From the NCBI GenBank assembly GCA_012514235.1, contig JAAZAR010000072.1:1-33210 (forward strand): a stretch of DNA of 33,210 nt, given 5' to 3'. The position numbers were made by a program, and so were the translations under genes. The notes beneath the pieces were generated by a model. It did not search any database. It saw only the letters and a list, made by a program, of their open reading frames with translations, and had not been told where the DNA came from. The first letter of the stretch is position 1. Every line of letters starts with the position of its first letter. Origin of the DNA: Actinomycetota bacterium. GTDB lineage: Bacteria; Actinomycetota; Thermoleophilia; UBA2241. Positions 1-8,215 of the stretch are shown here, piece after piece.

Positions 1-1162
1 CGGCGAACTTGATCATGCGGGCGATCTCGTCGTCCATGACGAGCTGTCCCAGGTCGAAGGTGACGCCCGACTCGATCATCCCGGCTCCGTAGATCTGGTT
101 GGCGCCTGCCAACGCAGGGAGGAGTCCGGTGAGGGTCTTCTCGTGACCGGTCTGGGCGTCACCGAGTTTGGAGTCTGCCTACAACCCCGCCACGAAGCTC
201 GGGAGCAAGTAGCGCCTCGCGATCTGGGCGCAGGCGGCGGAGAACAGGGCGAGCTCAGGCGAGCCCACGCACGCCGCCGCCAGCTTGAGGTCCATGGCTG
301 TGGTCGAGGAGCCGTAGGTCACCGGACAGCCGCGCTCCACCAACTGCGCGAGCACGATGCCGCTGAGCACCTCTGCGTTGTGCAGCACGAGCGTCCCCGC
401 CAACGTGACGGGGGACGATCCGCCGGACATGGCCATGCTGAGGATCGTGTCCGGGCACCAGGCGCGCGCCGACTCGATGATCACCTCGGTGGCGTCGCGC
501 GGCAGCTTGAGCGGGCTGACGGGGCAGACCCCGAAGCCGATGAGCGGGCGGCGGCGGAACTCGTCCTCGCCGCCCGCGATCAGCGTGGCCATCTCGACCA
601 GCTTGCGGCAGTCGTAGGCGCTGGTGGCCTCAGTGCCGACCGGCTTGCCCGTGTTCTCGATGGCCGCCAGCCACTTGTGCAGGCTGGCGGTCTGTTCCGG
701 GACGTCGCTCGGGTGCACGGCCGACTCGTAAGTGTCGATGTCGGGAAGCGCGTCGACCAGACGCGCCGCCTCGTGCACGTCGCGGAGGACCGGATGGCGG
801 TGCTCGCCGCTGCGCGGGTCGACGATCATGATGCCTTCGTCGAAGTTGGAGACGTAGACGCGACCCGCCTCCAGGACGATGTCCTGCCGGGGGTCGCGTC
901 CGCAGAGGAAGCTCTTCGGCGGGGCAGAGCGGATGGCGTCTTCGACCAGATAGGGCGGGATGCGGACGAGCCGCGTCTCCCGGTCGACGACACAGCCGCC
1001 GTCGCTGAAGATGTCGAGCGCGTCGTCGGCCTCGACCCAGACGCCGGTTCGCTCGAGGACCTCGAGCGATCCGAGATGGATGTCGTCGAGCTCAGCCTCG
1101 GTGAACACGTTCAGGCTGAGCCCCCCCGAGCTGGGCCGCCCGGCGTGCAGGTTTCTCTTCAC
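1..1162 (-). CDS. mttB: Trimethylamine:corrinoid methyltransferase MttB with in-frame amber (pyrrolysine) codon, partial
   Basis: MttB transfers a methyl group from trimethylamine to a cognate corrinoid protein. I start it at GTG 1162-1160, because a GGAGG Shine-Dalgarno lies at 1174-1170 with a 7-nt spacer; an upstream in-frame start (1276) adds only low-complexity residues. The protein begins [10 protein letters not shown] and shows the MttB pattern throughout (TEAELDDIH near the N-terminus, [11 protein letters not shown] near residue 300). After LPSFVAGL comes TAG as codon 328, and the same frame then continues with [30 protein letters not shown] and [11 protein letters not shown] to the window edge (59 codons, no stop). 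Pyrrolysine is residue 334 in Methanosarcina barkeri MttB, in the same sequence context. Read through, at least 387 residues are present of the usual ~490; the C-terminus lies beyond base 1. A conventional annotation would call this a 327-aa truncated protein. A nonsense mutation is the alternative, but conserved sequence on both sides argues against it. Confidence 0.93.
179..181 (-). other. In-frame TAG codon, probable pyrrolysine site
   Basis: On the minus strand this triplet is TAG, between codons for VAGL and ADSK of MttB. In pyrrolysine-containing MttB proteins the Pyl residue is at this exact place in the motif. The four paralogs in this window carry His, Ala, Val and Arg at the aligned position. 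No gene in the window uses TAG as its terminator, which is compatible with TAG being a rare, reassigned codon. The pylT/pylS/pylBCD genes are not in the window. Confidence 0.88.
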
Positions 1163-1307
1163 TGAAGCACCTCCGCTCGCAGGCGATGTGTGGGCGCCGA
1201 GACGACGGGTGAGGCGGATACGTGGAAGGCCGCCCGGCCTCACGGGCGTGGCAGAGGGGCGCCCCGTCGCTCGCAAGGTTGCAGCGTACGGGCGGCGCGC
1301 GCGCGAG

Positions 1308-1313
1308 TAAAGT
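1308..1313 (+). promoter_or_regulatory. Possible -10 box (TAAAGT) in the mttB/hemerythrin divergent region
   Basis: TAAAGT fits the actinobacterial TANNNT -10 pattern and lies 7 nt before a GTG at 1321, the spacing expected for a leaderless transcript. That GTG opens a 50-codon frame ending in TGA at 1471-1473, inside the Shine-Dalgarno region of the hemerythrin gene. I see no convincing -35 box. The rest of the 1163-1478 gap holds the mttB ribosome binding site and the inverted repeat listed separately. Confidence 0.3.
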
Positions 1314-1320
1314 GCATCCG

Positions 1321-1473
1321 GTGCGCGCCGCTCAACTTCGCCGACAAATCCGCGCCGCCCCGATGAGGCGGCGCGCGAAGTTCGTCCAGATTCCTGACGT
1401 CAACGCCGATGTGCCTGCAGGAGTCGGCCTCATCAGGCACACTTGTGAAGGACGGCAGGCGCCTCGGAGGTGA
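1321..1473 (+). CDS. Possible small upstream ORF (50 aa), hypothetical
   Basis: The frame starts at GTG just after the TAAAGT box and ends at the TGA that overlaps the hemerythrin Shine-Dalgarno (1466-1470). The peptide is basic (Arg-rich N-terminal half) and resembles no family I know. Its position suggests translational coupling with the next gene rather than a stable product. It could equally be a chance open frame in GC-rich DNA. Confidence 0.2.
   Translation: MRAAQLRRQIRAAPMRRRAKFVQIPDVNADVPAGVGLIRHTCEGRQAPRR
1410..1441 (+). repeat. Inverted repeat upstream of the hemerythrin gene
   Basis: TGTGCCTG (1410-1417) is exactly complementary to CAGGCACA (1434-1441), with a 16-nt loop. It lies 25 nt upstream of the Shine-Dalgarno of the hemerythrin gene, so it could be an RNA hairpin or an operator. 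A third element, GATGAGGC near 1362, could pair with GCCTCATC inside the loop and give an alternative fold. Confidence 0.35.
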
Positions 1474-1478
1474 CCCAG

Positions 1479-2141
1479 ATGTCGCGACCCGACCTCTTCA
1501 CGGCTATCCACAAGGCCATCAGGGCGATGGTGTACGACGCCGGCGGGAGACTCCAGACCGCCGACTTCGCTGACGATCGAGCGGCCACGACGACCACCGC
1601 GGACCTCATCCCCGTCCTCTCGCTCCTGAGAGAACACCACCACACGGAGGAGGAGATCGTCTTCCCGCAGGTACGCCCGTTCGACGAAACGCTGATCGAT
1701 GGGCTGGAGGCACAGCACGAGACGATCGAAACGCTCCTCACGATCGCCGGCGACGCCGTATCTGCCACGGAAACGGCGGAACCGGCGTCTCGACCGGACG
1801 CCGGCGCGGAGCTGAACAAACGCTTCAACGAACTGGCCGCCTTCTACCTCGAGCATCTGGCCCACGAGGAGCAGACCATCGTGCCCGTCATGTGGGAGCA
1901 CTTCACCGACGAGGGACTCGCGGCCATCCAGAAGGCGATCATGGCGTCGGCGAAGCCGCAACTGGTGCTCGACTGGCTCGGCTGGATGTTCAGGGGGCTC
2001 AACCGGCAGGAGCTCGTGAGCATGCTGTCAGACGCCAAGGCGTCACTGCCGGAACCGGCGCTGGAGGGCATCAGGGATCTGGGTGCGGCGAATCTCGAGC
2101 CGGAGCGCTGGGCCGTCATCAGGGAGCAGGCGGGTCTCTGA
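1479..2141 (+). CDS. Hemerythrin HHE-domain protein
   Basis: A 220-aa soluble protein with the histidine/glutamate pattern of hemerythrin HHE cation-binding proteins: AIHKAIR near residue 9, REHHHTEEEIVFPQV near 50, AQHETIETLL near 77 and YLEHLAHEEQTIVP near 122. These His and Glu residues would hold a di-iron centre that binds oxygen or related small molecules. I choose ATG 1479 because GGAGG at 1466-1470 is 8 nt upstream; GTG 1470 would overlap that Shine-Dalgarno. The C-terminal ~60 residues (FRGLNRQELVSML) are a helical extension. It is divergent from mttB, and an oxygen-buffering or sensing role next to oxygen-sensitive corrinoid chemistry is plausible but inferred. Confidence 0.85.
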   Translation: MSRPDLFTAIHKAIRAMVYDAGGRLQTADFADDRAATTTTADLIPVLSLLREHHHTEEEIVFPQVRPFDETLIDGLEAQHETIETLLTIAGDAVSATETAEPASRPDAGAELNKRFNELAAFYLEHLAHEEQTIVPVMWEHFTDEGLAAIQKAIMASAKPQLVLDWLGWMFRGLNRQELVSMLSDAKASLPEPALEGIRDLGAANLEPERWAVIREQAGL

Positions 2142-2291
2142 TCGCTGCCCGCGAGGCGGTCACCTCCGGTGTCGGGGCCGCCCACGGCGATCGAGCGCTG
2201 TGAAGTCCCGGAGGAAGGATCGGGGGCAGCAGGTCCGACCTCGTCTCGCGCGTTCTGCGGCGCGGCCTCGACGTGTCGATGCCCAAGGGCG

Positions 2292-3530
2292 TCACGTTGC
2301 GGCGCGGCTGAGACCCACCCGGCTGGGGAACCGCCGGTCAGCCAGTCGCCGGTACAGTGTCTCTCGGCCGACGTCGAGCGCGCCAAGCAGGATGTCGCGA
2401 GGTCCGGCGCGCAGGTCGAGGCCCGGGTAGGCGGGCACCGGGCGGCCGGCCGCCGCGCGCAGTGCCAGCCGGCCGCGCAGGACGTCCCGCTTGACGCGGT
2501 AGGTCGCGGCCTGGGACGCGACCATCTCCTCGGGGGTCGCGTCCTGGAGGTGCAGCCGGTCCGCGACGGCCGCTGCCGCGCGCTCGCCGGCCGGCGTGCG
2601 GACGATGAGGTCGCTCACGCCGTCGGAGCCCTCGAACCGCCTGAGCCACGTGTCTCCAACTGAGATGTCCGCCAGCTCGGCCAGGGCATCAGGACAGACG
2701 CGGCATCGGGGTGGAGCGTGCGCTGCGAGGTGACGGTCGAAGTAGTCGGGGTAGCCGCGTTGCCGCACGCGGCCGTCCCGCGTGACGAGCCGCATACCGC
2801 CCGGCCAGCCCGGCCCACGGTAGGAGACGGATCGGAGATGCGCCGGGTCCAGCCCGGCCTGGAGAGCGGCCACCTCGGTCGCACGTGGCTCGCAGGTGAG
2901 ACCGCAGAAGATTCCGAGGGTGAGCACCACACGCTCGCGGAGACGCCGGGAGCGGCGCTGCGCGAGCCTCAGTCCCTGAACGTGGCACGGCAGGCCGACA
3001 AGCACATACCGGCCGGGCTCATCCAGGACCGTGCGCAGCAGCGTGTTGACGGCCACGACGTCGTACTTGGACCCCCGGCACGCGGCGACCTCAGCGGGCG
3101 TGCGGCAGACGACGCCGACGGCCTGGAGCGGCTGCTCGTCGCTCATGCCCACCGCCAGGACGGCGTCCGCGAAGCCCTCCTCGAGGAGGGCGGCCAGGAG
3201 GGCCGTTGCGACGCCGCCCGACGCACCGGCGTGGCGGACCGTCGAGTCCGCGGCCCAGCCGAACGAGAGCCGCCGCCAGGGGCCGAGGAAGTCGCGGCAG
3301 GCGGCGTCCGCGTTGCGCTCGCGCCACCATGCCCCCGGACGGAAGTCGAGTCCCCGTCCCGGACACGCCTCGAGACAGATCCCGCAGTCGGTGCACCGCG
3401 CGCGGTGCACGATGACCGCGTAGCCGGTCGTCACGTCCCAGTCAAGCTCGATGGCACGGGCAGGGCACACGGCGATGCACGTGCCGCACTGCATGCAGAG
3501 ACCTGCCTCGCGGACTTCACCGACGTCCAT
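2292..3530 (-). CDS. Coenzyme F420 hydrogenase/dehydrogenase beta subunit-like (FrhB/FpoF) iron-sulfur protein
   Basis: A 412-aa cytoplasmic Fe-S protein. The N-terminus has two 4Fe-4S motifs, CMQCGTCIAVCP (residues ~12-23) and CTDCGICLEACP (~43-54). The FrhB N-terminal domain follows (GASGGVATALLAALL), then VGLPCHVQGLR, and the FrhB C-terminal domain with CRVCPDALAELADISVGDTW. In known members this fold binds FAD and F420 and moves electrons between F420H2 and ferredoxin-type carriers. I start it at ATG 3530; ATG 3542 is four codons upstream and neither has a strong Shine-Dalgarno. It is transcribed away from the methyltransferase array. It may supply electrons for reductive reactivation of corrinoid proteins or dispose of electrons from methyl oxidation; both are inference. 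Confidence 0.85.
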   Translation of the reverse strand: MDVGEVREAGLCMQCGTCIAVCPARAIELDWDVTTGYAVIVHRARCTDCGICLEACPGRGLDFRPGAWWRERNADAACRDFLGPWRRLSFGWAADSTVRHAGASGGVATALLAALLEEGFADAVLAVGMSDEQPLQAVGVVCRTPAEVAACRGSKYDVVAVNTLLRTVLDEPGRYVLVGLPCHVQGLRLAQRRSRRLRERVVLTLGIFCGLTCEPRATEVAALQAGLDPAHLRSVSYRGPGWPGGMRLVTRDGRVRQRGYPDYFDRHLAAHAPPRCRVCPDALAELADISVGDTWLRRFEGSDGVSDLIVRTPAGERAAAAVADRLHLQDATPEEMVASQAATYRVKRDVLRGRLALRAAAGRPVPAYPGLDLRAGPRDILLGALDVGRETLYRRLADRRFPSRVGLSRAAT

Positions 3531-3658
3531 GACCGCTAGCATCCCGGGCGGCAGGACGCATGTCCAGCCGCCCCGATGACGGAACGGCTGTGACCGCGCG
3601 TCCAACAAGAGGCCGTCCAGCCGGGGCGGACGAACTCGACCAGCGAGGAGGACACGCA

Positions 3659-5071
3659 GTGGACGCTGCCCGCCTGACCATGTGGGACGACGACGCCTGC
3701 CGGCGTGCGCACGAGGCGACGCTGGAGGTGCTGGAGGAGACGGGCATCGACGTGCACTACGCGCCGGCGGTGGAGCTGTTCGCCGACGCCGGCGCGCGGG
3801 TGGACGGGACGCGCGTCCGCATCCCCGCGGAGCTGGTGGAGCGAGCCCTCGCATCGGCGCCTCGCGACTGGGTCGTCAAGCCACGCGGGGGTGACACCGA
3901 GCCGCTCATCCTGGACGCCGCGCACTCGTACTGCGGTACCGGCTCAGACGTGCTGTACATCTGCGACCCGGACACGTGGGAGCGCCGCAGGGTCCGCCGG
4001 GCAGACGTCGAGGGCATGGCCGCGCTTTGCGAGAAGCTGCCTCACATCGACTTCGTGATGAGCATGGGCCTGCCCGAGGATGCGCCACAGGCCATCGACG
4101 ACCTGGTCCAGGTGGACGCGATGCTGCGCGGCACGCGCAAGCCGCTCGTCGTCGCGCCGCGCGACGGGCATATCCTGCCAAAGCTGCAGGAGATGGCCGC
4201 CCTGGCCGGCGAGCGCGACAGCTTCGCCATCTATGCCATGCCGGTGCCTCCCCTCCTCTTCGACGAGGACGGGGCCAGCAAGGCGATCGCCTGTGCCGAG
4301 CTCGGCATCCCGCTGATCTGGGCGCCGGCGCCGAATGCGGGCAGCACAGCGCCGGCGAGCATCGCCTCCGTGATCGTCGTCGCCAACGCCGAGGTGCTCG
4401 CGGGTCTGGTGCTGAGCCAAGCTGTGCGCCCGGGGGCGCCGTTCGTGTGGGGCGTCGGCGTCGGCGCCATGAACATGAAGACCATGAACGAGGTGTACTC
4501 CTCGGCGGATGTGTTCCGCGGCCACCAGGCGCAGACGGACCTGGCACGCTGGTACGACCTGCCCAGCTTCGCCTACGCGGCACACACGGACAGCAAGCTG
4601 CTGGACGAACAGTGGAGCGCCGAGGCGGCCCTGACGGCGATCCTCGGTACGATGAGCCGGGGCACGCTGCTGCACGACGTGGGGTATCTGGAGTGCGGAC
4701 TGCAGGCAAGCTACGAGTCGATCGTGTTCGGCGACCACCTGATCGGCTGGTCGAAGGCCTTCATGGCGCCGCTTCTCGTCGACGACGAGTCGCTGGCGCT
4801 GGACGAGATCAAGACGGTGGGGCCGGGCGGCAACCACCTGGCCCGGCCCTACACGCGCGAGCATTTCCGCAGCATCTGGCAGAGCGACCTCTTCGACACG
4901 ACGCGCCATGACGCGTGGCAGGCGAACGGGTCCCAGACGTTGCTCGACCGGCTCCGGGTGCGGGTCGCGGAGCTTCGCTCCGAGCCGCGCGCCTTCGAGC
5001 TGCCGGACGACGTGAAGCGGGGCCTCGATGCGATCCTCGCGGACGTCGAGGCAGCCAGACCCGGTTCGTGA
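3659..5071 (+). CDS. MttB-superfamily methyltransferase, non-pyrrolysine, paralog A1
   Basis: A 470-aa member of the MttB superfamily (COG5598), whose non-Pyl members (MtgB, MtpB, MtcB, MtyB) demethylate glycine betaine, proline betaine, carnitine and gamma-butyrobetaine to a corrinoid protein. I choose GTG 3659 because GAGGAGG at 3645-3651 precedes it by 7 nt and the N-terminus (ARLTMWDDDACRRAHEATL) then matches paralog A2. Family landmarks: LEVLEETGI near 23, FVMSMGLPEDAPQAIDD near 132, LPSFAYAAHTDSKLLDEQ near 301, GYLECGLQ near 340. The residue aligned to pyrrolysine is His309. Substrate cannot be read from sequence. It is the first plus-strand gene of the array; a 241-nt gap with a short ORF separates it from B1. 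Confidence 0.9.
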   Translation: MDAARLTMWDDDACRRAHEATLEVLEETGIDVHYAPAVELFADAGARVDGTRVRIPAELVERALASAPRDWVVKPRGGDTEPLILDAAHSYCGTGSDVLYICDPDTWERRRVRRADVEGMAALCEKLPHIDFVMSMGLPEDAPQAIDDLVQVDAMLRGTRKPLVVAPRDGHILPKLQEMAALAGERDSFAIYAMPVPPLLFDEDGASKAIACAELGIPLIWAPAPNAGSTAPASIASVIVVANAEVLAGLVLSQAVRPGAPFVWGVGVGAMNMKTMNEVYSSADVFRGHQAQTDLARWYDLPSFAYAAHTDSKLLDEQWSAEAALTAILGTMSRGTLLHDVGYLECGLQASYESIVFGDHLIGWSKAFMAPLLVDDESLALDEIKTVGPGGNHLARPYTREHFRSIWQSDLFDTTRHDAWQANGSQTLLDRLRVRVAELRSEPRAFELPDDVKRGLDAILADVEAARPGS

Positions 5072-5134
5072 CGGAGTACAGAAATCCCTGCATCGACGGG
5101 CAACGCGGCGGTTTCTCGCGGGCGGGGGCGGTGA

Positions 5135-5140
5135 TAGACT
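5135..5140 (+). promoter_or_regulatory. Possible -10 box (TAGACT)
   Basis: TAGACT matches TANNNT and ends 7 nt before a GTG at 5148, as expected for a leaderless mRNA. No good -35 match is visible. It would let B1-A2-B2 be transcribed separately from A1. Confidence 0.4.
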
Positions 5141-5147
5141 CCGGCTC

Positions 5148-5204
5148 GTGCCAGACGCATCGAGCAGCAGCATCAGCACCATCAACCGCGCCTGCGGCCT
5201 CTAA
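5148..5204 (+). CDS. Possible leaderless 18-aa leader peptide upstream of B1
   Basis: GTG 5148 opens an 18-codon frame (MPDASSSSISTINRACGL) that ends in TAA. It follows the TAGACT box at leaderless spacing and is followed within 8 nt by a hairpin. The arrangement of short peptide then hairpin resembles attenuator leaders, but the peptide has no long run of one amino acid beyond four Ser, so the sensed signal is unknown. Confidence 0.3.
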   Translation: MPDASSSSISTINRACGL

Positions 5205-5212
5205 GCCCCCCC

Positions 5213-5229
5213 GCCTGTCGCGGACGGGC
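5213..5229 (+). promoter_or_regulatory. Hairpin after the short leader ORF
   Basis: GCCTGTC (5213-5219) pairs with GACGGGC (5223-5229) around a 3-nt loop, with one G-T pair. It sits between the stop of the short ORF and the B1 start at 5313. It could be an attenuator or mRNA stability element. The remaining bases to 5312 show only the B1 Shine-Dalgarno (GAGG, 5301-5304). Confidence 0.35.
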
Positions 5230-5312
5230 TCCCTCTTGGCGTCACCGCGACTGCCCGCCCTGCTCGACTCACACCCGACCTGTCGTCGACGGACTCCAGC
5301 GAGGTTGACGCA

Positions 5313-6779
5313 ATGACTTCCCGAATCAATCCGATCACCCCCCATCTCGGGTGGGATGTCCTGAGTGCCAGCGAGCTCGAGCGCATCCACGAGGCTACCC
5401 TCGAGGTGCTCGAGACCGTCGGCATCCGGTTCCCCAGCGAGCGCGCTCTCGACGTGCTGGCGGAGAACGGCTGCGAGGTGGACCGCGCGACCCAGATCGC
5501 CAAGCTGCCGCGCGCGGTCGTCATGGAGGCCGTCTCCCAGGTGCCGGACAGCTACGTGCTCGCCGGTCGCGATCCTGCCTCGGACATGCTCATCGACGGC
5601 AAGCACTGCTACCTGAGCAACGACGGTTCCGGCGTGTTCGTCTGGGACCACCACAAGGGCGAGAAGCGTCCGAGCACCAAGCAGGACGTTGCGGACAGCG
5701 CCCGCTTCGTCGACGCGCTCCCCAACATCAGCTACTACTGGGGACCGGTGGTCACCAGTCAGGACGTGCCGCCGGCCACCAAGGCGCTCCACGACGCTGA
5801 GGCGGTGTTCACCACCACGAGCAAGCACTTCCAGACGGTGACCACCGTCGGCGAGAAGCCGGCGCGCTATCTCGTGGAGATGGCGGCGGCCATCGCCGGC
5901 GGAGTGGACGAGCTGCGCGCCCGGCCCATCCTGAGCTTCATGCAGTGTGCCGTGGACCCGCTCGCCCACGACGGACCCAACCTCGAGGCCAACCTGGTCG
6001 CCGCCGAGTACGGGCTGGCCAGCGGGTTCATGCCGATGCCGCTCGCGGCGGGCACGGGGCCGGCGACGCTGGCCGGCAACCTCGTCGTCCAGAACGCCGA
6101 GGCGCTCAGCGGCGTCGTGCTCATCGAGCTGGCGTACCCGGGGGTACCGGCGTTCTTCGCCGGCGCGCCGAGCGTGATCGACCTCAAGACGGGCGGGTAC
6201 ACCGGCGGGTCGCCGGAGGACTACCTCCTCGCCGGTGCGTCCACCCAACTTGCCCACTTCTACGGCGTGCCCATGGCGATGGGCACCATGGCGACCGGCG
6301 CCAAGGAGCCCGACTGGCAGGCTGCCGTCGACGACTCCCTCAGCACCTTCGCCAGCGTGATGACCAACGCCGACATGATGAACGGTGCCGGGCTCCTGAA
6401 CGGCTCCAAGATCCTCAGCTACCCGCACATGATCATGGAGAGCGAGATCTACGGCATCGTGCAGAAGGTGGCCGACGGTATCGTCGTGGACGACGAGACG
6501 CTCGCGCTGGACGTGATCAAGAAGGTCGGGCCCAACGGTACCTACCTGGCGGAGAAGCACACGCGCCGGCACATGAAGGAGATCTGGCGGCCCGGCGTCT
6601 GGGACCGGACGCCGTACGACACGTGGCTGCGCGAGGGCAAGAAGGGCGCCCTGGAGAAGGCGACGGAGGTCGCCGACGATATCCTGGCCACCTACCGGCC
6701 TGAGCCGTTGCCCGAGGATCTGACCACGGAGCTGCGCAGCATCGTCGCGCGCGCCGACAAGGAACTGGCTGAGGCCTGA
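5313..6779 (+). CDS. MttB-superfamily methyltransferase, non-pyrrolysine, paralog B1
   Basis: A 488-aa MttB-superfamily protein of full family length. ATG 5313 has a GAGG motif 8 nt upstream, and the protein begins TSRINPITPHLGWDVLS. Landmarks: LSASELERIHEATLEVLE near 17, YLSNDGSGVFVWD near 100, QNAEALSGVVL near 260, PMAMGTMATGAKEPDWQ near 320 and HTRRHMKEIWRPGVWDR near 420. The residue at the pyrrolysine position is Ala327. It is more like B2 than A1 or A2 (shared KEPDWQ/HEPDWQ, HTRRHMKE.WRP, YEKA/LEKAT). It ends in TGA that shares one base with the ATG of A2, so the two are translationally coupled. Likely a corrinoid-dependent demethylase of a quaternary amine; substrate unknown. Confidence 0.9.
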   Translation: MTSRINPITPHLGWDVLSASELERIHEATLEVLETVGIRFPSERALDVLAENGCEVDRATQIAKLPRAVVMEAVSQVPDSYVLAGRDPASDMLIDGKHCYLSNDGSGVFVWDHHKGEKRPSTKQDVADSARFVDALPNISYYWGPVVTSQDVPPATKALHDAEAVFTTTSKHFQTVTTVGEKPARYLVEMAAAIAGGVDELRARPILSFMQCAVDPLAHDGPNLEANLVAAEYGLASGFMPMPLAAGTGPATLAGNLVVQNAEALSGVVLIELAYPGVPAFFAGAPSVIDLKTGGYTGGSPEDYLLAGASTQLAHFYGVPMAMGTMATGAKEPDWQAAVDDSLSTFASVMTNADMMNGAGLLNGSKILSYPHMIMESEIYGIVQKVADGIVVDDETLALDVIKKVGPNGTYLAEKHTRRHMKEIWRPGVWDRTPYDTWLREGKKGALEKATEVADDILATYRPEPLPEDLTTELRSIVARADKELAEA

Positions 6780-8215
6780 TGCCTGAGGCCCGGCTCACCG
6801 TGTGGGACGACGCCGCGTGCTGGCGCGTGCACGAGGCGACGCTCGCGCTGCTCGAGGAGACCGGAGTCGAGGTGCGTCATGCCGGGAGCCGCGAGCTGCT
6901 GGCGGAGGCGGGCGCGCGCATCGACGGCATGCGCGCCCGCATCCCGGCCGCCATGGTGGACGCAGCCCTGCAGGGCGCGCCACGCCACTTCAAGCTCAAG
7001 GCGCGCGGCGCGTCGGGCGGCGCGGGTCACGCGCGCCGTGGCGAGCTCGGCGGTCTGGAGCTGGAGGACGGGCGAAGCTACTTCGGCACGGGGTCGGACT
7101 GCGTCTACGTGACCGACCCCGACACCGGCGAGCGACGCCGCAGCACGACCGCCGACGTCGAGGGCATGGCCGCCTTGGCGGAGAGACTGCCGAACCTCGA
7201 TTTCGTGATGAGCATGGGTCTGCCGAGCGACGTCCCCGCGCAGGTGGGTGACCTCGCCCAGTTCGCCGCGATGCTCGCCGGTACCCGCAAGCCGCTGCTC
7301 ACCACGGCGCACGACGGAGTCTCTCTGCGCCGCATGAAAGACATGGCCGCCATCTGTGGGGAGGAGCGGAGCTTCGGCTGCTACGCGATGCCCAACCCGC
7401 CTCTCATCCACAGCGAGGAGGCCCTGGACAAGCTACTCGCGTGCGCCGACCTGGACATCCCGCTCGTGTATGCGCCGGCGCCGGCCGCCGGCACCACGGC
7501 GCCGGCGTCCATGACGGGGACCATCGTCGTCGGCAACGCGGAGACGCTGAGCGGACTCGTCATCCACCAGCTGCGCCGCACCGGTGCGCCGTTCGTCTAC
7601 GGCGTGGGCTGCGGCGCCTTCGACATGCGCACGGCGGTGGACGTGTACGGTGCGCCCGAACACTTCCTCGGCAACGCGGCCGCCACCGATCTCGCGCGCT
7701 TCTACGGGCTGCCGAGTTTCTCGTATGCGGCGGTCGCCGACGCGAAGTCGTTCGACGAGCAGTGGGCGGCGGAAGCCGGGATGACGGCGGTGATCGGCGC
7801 GCTCAGCCGCGCCACGCTGCTGCACGACGTCGGCTACCTGGAGAGCGGGCTGCAGAGCAGCTACGAGACTATCGTGCTCGGCGACGAACTGGTGGGCTAC
7901 GCGCGGGCACTGCTCGTCGACGTCGGCGTCGACGGCGAGGCTCTCGCGCTCAACGAGATCGACGCCGTCGGCCCCGGCGGCAGTCATCTGGGCCGGGGCT
8001 ACACGCGGAGGCACCACCGCGAGACGTGGCAGCCACGGTTGTTCGACCGGGCCACGCACGACCGCTGGGCCGCTGCCGGTGCGAAGACGCTCAAGCACCG
8101 GGTGGCAGCCCGGACTGCCGAGCTTCGCGAGGAGCCGCATGCGTCCCGGCTGGAGCAGACGATCCGCGACCGGCTGCACGCCATGGTCGCCGAGGCAGAA
8201 GGGAGCAGCCGGTGA
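6779..8215 (+). CDS. MttB-superfamily methyltransferase, non-pyrrolysine, paralog A2
   Basis: A 478-aa MttB-superfamily protein, closely similar to A1 along its whole length: ARLTVWDDAACWRVHEATL at the N-terminus, DFVMSMGLPSDVPAQ near 141, LPSFSYAAVADAK near 311, and LLHDVGYLESGLQSSYETIVLGD in the last third. The residue at the pyrrolysine position is Val319. It carries a ~10-residue insertion near residue 80 (GASGGAGHARRG) relative to A1. Its ATG overlaps the B1 stop, and its own TGA overlaps the GTG of B2 (GTGA), so B1-A2-B2 are one translational unit. Substrate is not readable from sequence. Confidence 0.9.
   Translation: MPEARLTVWDDAACWRVHEATLALLEETGVEVRHAGSRELLAEAGARIDGMRARIPAAMVDAALQGAPRHFKLKARGASGGAGHARRGELGGLELEDGRSYFGTGSDCVYVTDPDTGERRRSTTADVEGMAALAERLPNLDFVMSMGLPSDVPAQVGDLAQFAAMLAGTRKPLLTTAHDGVSLRRMKDMAAICGEERSFGCYAMPNPPLIHSEEALDKLLACADLDIPLVYAPAPAAGTTAPASMTGTIVVGNAETLSGLVIHQLRRTGAPFVYGVGCGAFDMRTAVDVYGAPEHFLGNAAATDLARFYGLPSFSYAAVADAKSFDEQWAAEAGMTAVIGALSRATLLHDVGYLESGLQSSYETIVLGDELVGYARALLVDVGVDGEALALNEIDAVGPGGSHLGRGYTRRHHRETWQPRLFDRATHDRWAAAGAKTLKHRVAARTAELREEPHASRLEQTIRDRLHAMVAEAEGSSR

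Noticed and set aside
179..1162. mttB read as a 327-aa gene truncated by a nonsense mutation
   Set aside because: The frame continues past TAG for 59 codons with conserved MttB sequence, and the TAG is at the known pyrrolysine position.
5190..5215. CTCTAAG, resembling a pylT anticodon loop
   Set aside because: Flanking bases cannot form a 5-bp anticodon stem, and there is no T-arm or acceptor stem nearby.
5072..5312. Cobalamin riboswitch before the methyltransferases
   Set aside because: No B12-box consensus or the expected multi-stem length was found.
4809..6572. Long open frame on the minus strand (587 codons)
   Set aside because: It is antisense to real methyltransferase genes and shows Arg/Gly/Val-rich composition typical of GC-rich shadow frames.
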